25,407 bases of DNA, taken from positions 1 to 25,407 of IMG/VR virus record IMGVR_UViG_3300027733_000187. The stretch is one strand, 5' to 3'. Of this stretch, positions 21,965 through 25,407 are shown piece by piece (position 1 is the first letter of the stretch; every line of letters starts with the position of its first letter). The translations under genes and the position numbers were made by a program. Below the pieces are notes generated by a model. That model ran no database searches. It saw only the letters and a program-made list of their open reading frames with translations, and was not told the DNA's origin. The DNA is from a virus.

Positions 21965-22403
21965 TTACTCTGAATCCTTTAAAAACATTCTTACGATTCT
22001 TACCAGCTACATCATAACTAACATGTACCCAATCAGGATTCGAGTCAGTTCCGAACTCCCATATTAACTGATCAAAGTTAATGTGCTGTTTAATGTAGTT
22101 AAACAATTGAGCATTGGTTACTCCATTCATTGTGCCATCAAGGTCCAAGTCGAATGCTTCGCCTCGCATATGTTGAGAGCTTCCTGATGAGCCTGAAATG
22201 GCATCATTGAGAGCTTTACTTCTGAATCCTGATGTAACAGGAATCTTCAGTAGGAACTTCTCACATACTTTATCATATACATTAGTTGCTAAGGCCTGCA
22301 GTGCGATTATCTGCTGTTGGTTAGGCCTGTTATCAATGCCAAGTCTTATGGCTGTTGCTGACTTGCAGCATTCTTCGAGTGTTAGATATTTTCCGATTAA
22401 CAT
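21936..22403 (-). CDS. Endolysin, peptidase M15 family
   Basis: This 155-residue protein is a single M15 D,D-/L,D-carboxypeptidase-type domain. It carries SGFRSKALNDAISGS (58-72), the zinc-binding SSQHMRGEAFDLD (His78, Asp85), and the closing WEFG and DWVHVSYD (Glu116, His127). These enzymes cleave peptide bonds in peptidoglycan. There is no signal peptide, so export would need a holin; membrane proteins at 22786-23762 are candidates. The domain covers the whole length with no wall-binding domain, as is common for phages of Gram-negative hosts. Finding it between a nuclease gene and replication genes instead of after the tail genes is notable but common in compact phages. Confidence 0.9.
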   Translation of the reverse strand: MLIGKYLTLEECCKSATAIRLGIDNRPNQQQIIALQALATNVYDKVCEKFLLKIPVTSGFRSKALNDAISGSSGSSQHMRGEAFDLDLDGTMNGVTNAQLFNYIKQHINFDQLIWEFGTDSNPDWVHVSYDVAGKNRKNVFKGFRVNGKVHYKPY

Positions 22404-22405
22404 GG

Positions 22406-22786
22406 TTAGATTGAAAGTTTTAGGATTAATTCTTGTTCAGTTATTTCTTGCATTGAATGACTATTACCGAAGTAGCATTTGCCATCATACAAAGTTTTGT
22501 TTTCAAAAGATATTAGATGATATCCTAAGTATTCCCAATCAGGTTTACTTTTGATTCCTTCAATAATCACTTGATGTAAGAAATTAAAAACTTCTCCTTG
22601 TGTTGCATTAACTGTTTTGCCATGCACTTTTTCTTCAAGTAACATAAACTTTTTAGTAGTTTTATTAAAGATGATCCAATCAATATCATATACTCTGAAG
22701 CCAGTGTTAGAATCAGGTAAATTTTGTTTAAACCATTCACTTAGAAAGGTTGGTCTGCGATAAGTAAATTCGAGTTTTGTTGACAT
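22406..22786 (-). CDS. PD-(D/E)XK nuclease-like protein
   Basis: This 126-residue protein contains YDIDWIIFN (Asp34, Asp36), about 14 residues, then FMLLEEKVHG (Glu51, Glu52, Lys53), the D-x(n)-E-x-K arrangement of the PD-(D/E)XK nuclease fold. An amphipathic helix follows (GEVFNFLHQVIIEGI) and then two beta strands, consistent with the fold's remaining core. It may be a DNA-processing or recombination nuclease. Start and stop are coupled to the membrane peptide (TAATG) and sit three bases before the endolysin start. The motif could arise by chance in a protein of this size, so the call is provisional, though I recall similar phage proteins with the LEEK strand. Confidence 0.55.
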   Translation of the reverse strand: MSTKLEFTYRRPTFLSEWFKQNLPDSNTGFRVYDIDWIIFNKTTKKFMLLEEKVHGKTVNATQGEVFNFLHQVIIEGIKSKPDWEYLGYHLISFENKTLYDGKCYFGNSHSMQEITEQELILKLSI

Positions 22787-22857
22787 TAGAGTTTAGGTTT
22801 TTTATGTTCGTACCAAGCCAGCACTAAAAATATTAGCACTAAAAAGGCAACATACAT
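22786..22857 (-). CDS. Tiny single-pass membrane peptide (23 residues)
   Basis: A 23-codon frame starts at ATG 22857, six bases after the preceding stop, and its TAA overlaps the next ATG (TAATG). The product is MYVAFLVLIFLVLAWYEHKK plus PKL: one hydrophobic helix and a short basic tail, the classic design of a minimal phage membrane peptide. It fills an otherwise empty 76-base gap. It could aid holin function or envelope remodelling. Coupling on both sides makes it more likely than chance, but the length is at the limit of what sequence can support. Confidence 0.6.
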   Translation of the reverse strand: MYVAFLVLIFLVLAWYEHKKPKL

Positions 22858-22862
22858 ATTGG

Positions 22863-23069
22863 TTAGTATAAATAAGTAGCACATGTGATTATGAGTGATG
22901 AAATGTAAATAACTTTTGCGATTGTTTCGTATCGGTTAATCTGTTTATACATTCTGCCAAGTGCGTAAGAGTTAGGTGCTTGCCATTGTTTTCTGCGAAG
23001 CCTTTTAGCCTGCCACTGGAAATAGAATCCAATGGCTAAGCTAAATAGTGGTATGAGTATCTTGATCAT
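22863..23069 (-). CDS. Two-helix membrane protein, holin candidate (68 residues)
   Basis: Helix one spans about residues 2-18 (MIKILIPLFSLAIGFYF), followed by a strongly basic loop (WQAKRLRRKQWQ) and a second helix at about 50-67 (IAKVIYISSLIITCATYL). A small protein with two membrane helices and a charged loop fits a class II-type holin, and it lies in the block with the M15 endolysin and spanin-like genes. The ATG shares ATGA with the stop of the gene upstream. No sequence motif proves holin function; the alternative is another small membrane accessory protein. Confidence 0.65.
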   Translation of the reverse strand: MIKILIPLFSLAIGFYFQWQAKRLRRKQWQAPNSYALGRMYKQINRYETIAKVIYISSLIITCATYLY

Positions 23070-23509
23070 TGCTTACCTCCGTATTTCCATGCATAGTGAT
23101 TCACAACGAGTCCGACTAAGAGGCCTGCTGCTGCTGACTTCCAAAAGATATTACCTTGCTTCTTCTTATTTAGGTCCGCCTTAAGCTTATCCATTGCAAT
23201 GGTCATATCCTTTTCATTACTCTCGTACTCATTGATGAGGTCATTCTTTGCCTTCATTGATGCATCGTGTCTGCTGATGATATCATCCTTCTGTGCGATG
23301 ATTCCATCCTTGAAAGTCAAGTTTTGCTCAAGCAAAGTGATGGCTTGTTTATCAGCATCGGACTTGATTAGGTCCTCAATCATGTAGCCTACAAGCTTCT
23401 TGCTCATAACTACGGTACTATCTTGATCATTTACGATCTTTGTAGCGGTCTGAGAGATACTCATTGTACTGAGCAGAACTCCAGGTACTAACAGTAGAAG
23501 CTTTTTCAT
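23066..23509 (-). CDS. Signal-peptide, coiled-coil, membrane-anchored protein (spanin-like)
   Basis: This 147-residue protein has an N-terminal signal peptide (MKKLLLLVPGVLLSTMSISQ), a coiled coil from about 48 to 116 with heptad-like Lys/Asp/Ile/Leu spacing, and a C-terminal hydrophobic segment at about 121-140 (IFWKSAAAGLLVGLVVNHYA). A periplasmic coiled coil tethered to the inner membrane next to an endolysin is the layout of a spanin. A unimolecular spanin would need a lipobox cysteine at the signal-peptide end, but the site reads SISQ with no cysteine, so outer-membrane anchoring is unexplained. Its first 83 bases overlap the next upstream gene in another frame. Confidence 0.65.
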   Translation of the reverse strand: MKKLLLLVPGVLLSTMSISQTATKIVNDQDSTVVMSKKLVGYMIEDLIKSDADKQAITLLEQNLTFKDGIIAQKDDIISRHDASMKAKNDLINEYESNEKDMTIAMDKLKADLNKKKQGNIFWKSAAAGLLVGLVVNHYAWKYGGKQ

Positions 23510-23762
23510 TTGATTTTACTTTTATGTATTTAACTTTTTGAACATTATTTTGAATCATATTATTCAATATTTCAATTGAATCTTTTGCTCTTTCAAGTGC
23601 TATGCTATCAAGTGTATTGCGTTTTGCTACTTCAATAGTCTGCTCTTTTTTAGGCTGGTAATCATCCTTGATGACTACCTCTGCATCCTGATTGCACTTT
23701 GCTATGATAAGCACAGTGAATAGGAATGCGAAAGCCAATCCGATGTATATCCACTTTCTCAT
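23427..23762 (-). CDS. Membrane-anchored coiled-coil protein, i-spanin (Rz-like) candidate
   Basis: This 111-residue protein has one N-terminal membrane helix (about 4-21: WIYIGLAFAFLFTVLIIA), then Cys23, an acidic/basic periplasmic region and a helical segment at about 45-80 with heptad character (LDSIALERAKDSIEILNNMI). This topology is that of an inner-membrane spanin. As with lambda Rz and Rz1, its 3' end overlaps the next gene (which begins with a signal peptide) in a different frame, here by 83 bases. LIIAKC is not a good lipobox. The ATG shares ATGA with the preceding stop. The role is inferred from topology, overlap and the neighbouring endolysin. Confidence 0.65.
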   Translation of the reverse strand: MRKWIYIGLAFAFLFTVLIIAKCNQDAEVVIKDDYQPKKEQTIEVAKRNTLDSIALERAKDSIEILNNMIQNNVQKVKYIKVKSNEKASTVSTWSSAQYNEYLSDRYKDRK

Positions 23763-24115
23763 TTAATAACTGAATTGATATTTTCTAAGAATTGGATTGC
23801 TTGAATAATCTGAGCCTTATCAGCATAAGGAATTATCTCATACAACTCGACATTAACAGTCTTGTTGAAGTTAGCTGTTATCTTGCTGACTGCATCACGC
23901 TTGTTCTTTAAGTACTTGCTGGTAGGCATATCGACTATACCTGTAGTATCAGACATCGTGAATGATGAGTAAGGCACAGCCAATGCAAGCTGTTGCACTT
24001 GTTCAAGATAAATTTTAGTGAGTTGCATTTTACTCATTTGTTCGTAGGATTGCTCCTGCTGTGCACTGGCCTTCATCCCGAAAGCGAGTAGCACAATCAT
24101 TAATGGTTTTTTCAT
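23759..24115 (-). CDS. Small secreted protein of unknown function (118 residues)
   Basis: The ATG at 24115 is chosen because it overlaps the preceding stop as ATGA and puts a good signal peptide at the N-terminus (MKKPLMIVLLAFGMKASAQQ, with an A-x-A cleavage site before Gln19). A start 33 bases upstream is open but would bury the signal. The mature part is helical with scattered aromatic residues and no cysteines (for example KLTKIYLEQVQQ-like and KAQIIQAIQFLENINS). It is probably periplasmic and belongs with the lysis genes downstream. I do not recognise a family; a partner of the spanin-like proteins is possible. Confidence 0.65.
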   Translation of the reverse strand: MKKPLMIVLLAFGMKASAQQEQSYEQMSKMQLTKIYLEQVQQLALAVPYSSFTMSDTTGIVDMPTSKYLKNKRDAVSKITANFNKTVNVELYEIIPYADKAQIIQAIQFLENINSVIK

Positions 24116-24552
24116 ATTTGATTCCAATCGTTTATAAATTGATCCCAAGTGCGAGCCACAAGGTAGATTCCGCCTGCCTTCTCAATATCATCCTTCATTC
24201 TTAGTTGAAATTCGGAGAGCTTGTCGTTACCATACTTAATCTCTATTGCTACTGTTATTGCAAAGAATTTACCTTGATGCTCCACTCGTTTGCTTGCCAT
24301 AATATCAGCAATGCCTCTACGAGTATTTGACTTCCTAAAGCGTTTTAATTTCGTATCGTAAATACCTGTATTATTAATGCGATCAGCATAGTTGCCAGTA
24401 TATCTAATGAAAGCTTCAATAGACCTGGTAAGCTCATTAGCTCCTTTCTCTGTGAAAGGTCGAGTTGGAAAGAGGTTTTTACGAGCCTCGCAATTAGGCA
24501 TATCTTTGAACTTGGCTTCATGTATTGCTTCGGTAAGTTGTAGTAGAGTCAT
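24112..24552 (-). CDS. VRR-NUC-type nuclease (PD-(D/E)XK superfamily)
   Basis: This 146-residue protein has the order of motifs expected of a VRR-NUC domain. An N-terminal helix and linker are followed by TRRGIADIMASKRV (Gly80, Asp83), a strand with AIEIKYGNDKLSEFQ (Glu104-x-Lys106, Gln116), a helix, and the closing GGIYLVARTWDQF. VRR-NUC proteins cut branched DNA and in phages often replace a Holliday-junction resolvase, which would fit processing of replication intermediates before packaging. It is the second nuclease in the row of early genes and shares ATGA with the next gene. Confidence 0.8.
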   Translation of the reverse strand: MTLLQLTEAIHEAKFKDMPNCEARKNLFPTRPFTEKGANELTRSIEAFIRYTGNYADRINNTGIYDTKLKRFRKSNTRRGIADIMASKRVEHQGKFFAITVAIEIKYGNDKLSEFQLRMKDDIEKAGGIYLVARTWDQFINDWNQI

Positions 24553-24561
24553 TGTGTAAAA

Positions 24562-25071
24562 TTACTCAATTATAAGGTTATGATTTAGCTCTTCTTGAGT
24601 TTTAACATATGACTTTCCTTGTGGAAGTTCTACTATGTTTTGTTGTTTAATAATATCATCATAAGATATCCATCCTTTAAATGTATATTTTGGGAACTCT
24701 CCAACCATTAATGCGTACAAGTCAACTTTCTTATCTTCCTTACCATATCTAATCATTAACTTACCAGTTTTATAAACAGTTGTTTTAACATCAACTGTCC
24801 TTCCATCTCGAAGCACTGCATCATCTTTTAAAAAGTGATTTTCATCAGGATTAGTTGTATTATCAAATTTAGAATTTGTCAATATGCAGAAAGCTAATTC
24901 TGCTCCAAATCCATTAATATTCATAATGGCTAAATCCATAGACTTATCTTTTTTAAAATTAAGTTCAAAATAACTTCTATCTTGTTTTGCAATCTCATCA
25001 GCCATATTAAGTATAATTTGCTGTTGTTTGAAATTCAATTCATATGAATCTCCGTAGTTTAATTCTTTCAT
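24562..25071 (-). CDS. PD-(D/E)XK nuclease-like phage protein
   Basis: This 169-residue protein contains NGFGAELAFCI (Glu58), an acidic strand LKDDAVLRDG (Asp83/Asp84) and VDVKTTVYKTGKLMI (Asp94-x-Lys96), then a strand-helix pattern ending KVDLYALMVGEFPKYTFKGW, where the Asp-Leu-Tyr-Ala strand and Gly-Trp corner recur in phage members of this superfamily. It resembles a restriction-endonuclease-like or single-strand nuclease protein. It has no partner methylase nearby. The 15 bases before its ATG are A-rich on the coding strand, a typical Bacteroidota start region without a Shine-Dalgarno motif. Confidence 0.7.
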   Translation of the reverse strand: MKELNYGDSYELNFKQQQIILNMADEIAKQDRSYFELNFKKDKSMDLAIMNINGFGAELAFCILTNSKFDNTTNPDENHFLKDDAVLRDGRTVDVKTTVYKTGKLMIRYGKEDKKVDLYALMVGEFPKYTFKGWISYDDIIKQQNIVELPQGKSYVKTQEELNHNLIIE

Positions 25072-25086
25072 TTTATTTTTTTTTAG

Positions 25087-25311
25087 TTACATTATTTCAT
25101 CTATGTTAACATTATGATTGTCGAAGTGTTCGAGTATCTTATCCATCACTGTTTCTGATGTTAGTTCTCCTTGCTCCTCCATCCATTCAAGTTCCTTGCG
25201 GATATTTCTTAGTTCCCACAGCACACAAGCCATGTCTAGTGATTTGATGCATCGTAGATGTGAGCATGCTTCATCAGGATCAGTAAGGTTGAATTCTAGT
25301 GTTGCTTTCAT
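25087..25311 (-). CDS. Small conserved phage protein of unknown function (74 residues)
   Basis: The protein reads MKATLEFNLTDPDEACSHLR, then CIKSLDMACVLWELRNIRKE and an acidic helical tail. This form (an 'MKA-LEF-L' strand, then a helix with 'LWEL---IR--L') recalls a short phage protein common in early gene clusters of many phages, often annotated as hypothetical. The fold is probably a small alpha/beta unit. It is the first gene of the transcribed chain in the window. No enzymatic motif is present. Confidence 0.7.
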   Translation of the reverse strand: MKATLEFNLTDPDEACSHLRCIKSLDMACVLWELRNIRKELEWMEEQGELTSETVMDKILEHFDNHNVNIDEIM

Positions 25312-25407
25312 AAGTGTATTATATTGCTCTTTGGTTTGTAATTATTATTATTTAGGTATTATTAGTACAAATATGTGCTTTATATTGCACTTTATACTAA
25401 TTGGTAT
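25312..25407 (-). promoter_or_regulatory. Upstream edge with operator-like repeats and a possible promoter
   Basis: No reading frame crosses these 96 bases. They hold a 7-base inverted repeat ATTAGTA (25361-25367) and TACTAAT (25395-25401), an inner GTGC/GCAC pair (25375-25378 and 25387-25390), and a direct repeat CTTTATA (25378-25384 and 25390-25396). On the minus strand CATATTTG (25375-25368) matches seven of eight positions of TAnnTTTG. This could be the promoter and operator of the early genes, but the window ends inside it. Confidence 0.4.

Noticed and set aside
1-25407. tRNA genes, CRISPR arrays, insertion sequences, integrase or attachment site
   Set aside because: I found no cloverleaf-like segments, regularly spaced identical repeats, transposase or recombinase motifs. 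The CATCAC elements are too short to be CRISPR repeats.

Overview
This window is a continuous stretch of a tailed-phage genome (long-tailed, siphovirus-like, with a 781-residue tape measure) that most likely infects a member of the Bacteroidota. The host guess rests on three things. The DNA is AT-rich. Several gaps carry perfect or near matches to the Bacteroidota -7 promoter element TAnnTTTG, and starts lack clear Shine-Dalgarno sequences. Many proteins resemble families I associate with Bacteroidota phages and bacteria (VirE-N-type primase with an SF3 helicase, M15 endolysin, choice-of-anchor-V/Reeler-like protein, small basic 45-residue proteins). Every convincing gene is on the minus strand, so transcription runs from high to low coordinates. 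Genes are packed with TAATG or ATGA start/stop overlaps. I see no integrase, repressor, tRNA, CRISPR array or insertion sequence.

In order of transcription: (1) 25407-24112, an upstream edge with operator-like repeats, a small conserved phage gene and two PD-(D/E)XK-type nucleases. (2) 24115-21936, a probable lysis block: a small secreted protein, a membrane-anchored coiled-coil protein overlapping a signal-peptide/coiled-coil/membrane protein (spanin candidates), a two-helix membrane protein (holin candidate), a 23-residue membrane peptide, another nuclease-like protein and an M15 peptidase endolysin. (3) 21964-18562, replication: an HNH nuclease, two small proteins and an 804-residue primase-helicase. 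(4) 18561-18307, the largest intergenic gap, holding phased CATCAC repeats, two mutually exclusive hairpins and AT-rich tracts; it is a candidate origin or operator. It is followed by an SSB-like protein. (5) 18031-16815, two glycosyltransferase-like genes.

(6) 16781-15214, a small basic protein, a candidate small terminase and the large terminase. (7) 15201-3622, tail genes: a structural protein, a membrane protein, a tail assembly chaperone with a strong -1 frameshift site (T_TTT_TTT at 13587-13581), a receptor-binding-type fibre protein, a secreted Reeler-like plus fibronectin III protein, a small basic protein, the tape measure and two large distal tail proteins. (8) 3625-1, a third glycosyltransferase, the portal with a DnaJ-like zinc-finger insert, a Mu-F-like minor head protein, and the start of a further gene cut off by the window edge. 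Tail genes therefore lie between terminase and portal, which departs from the usual terminase-portal-head-tail order.

The most notable points are the hidden frameshift fusion, the phased repeat array beside the primase, a mobile beta-repeat module inserted inside a fibre domain, the host-like secreted protein between the fibre and tape-measure genes, the zinc-finger portal, and four tiny genes (23-48 codons) not found by ordinary length cut-offs.
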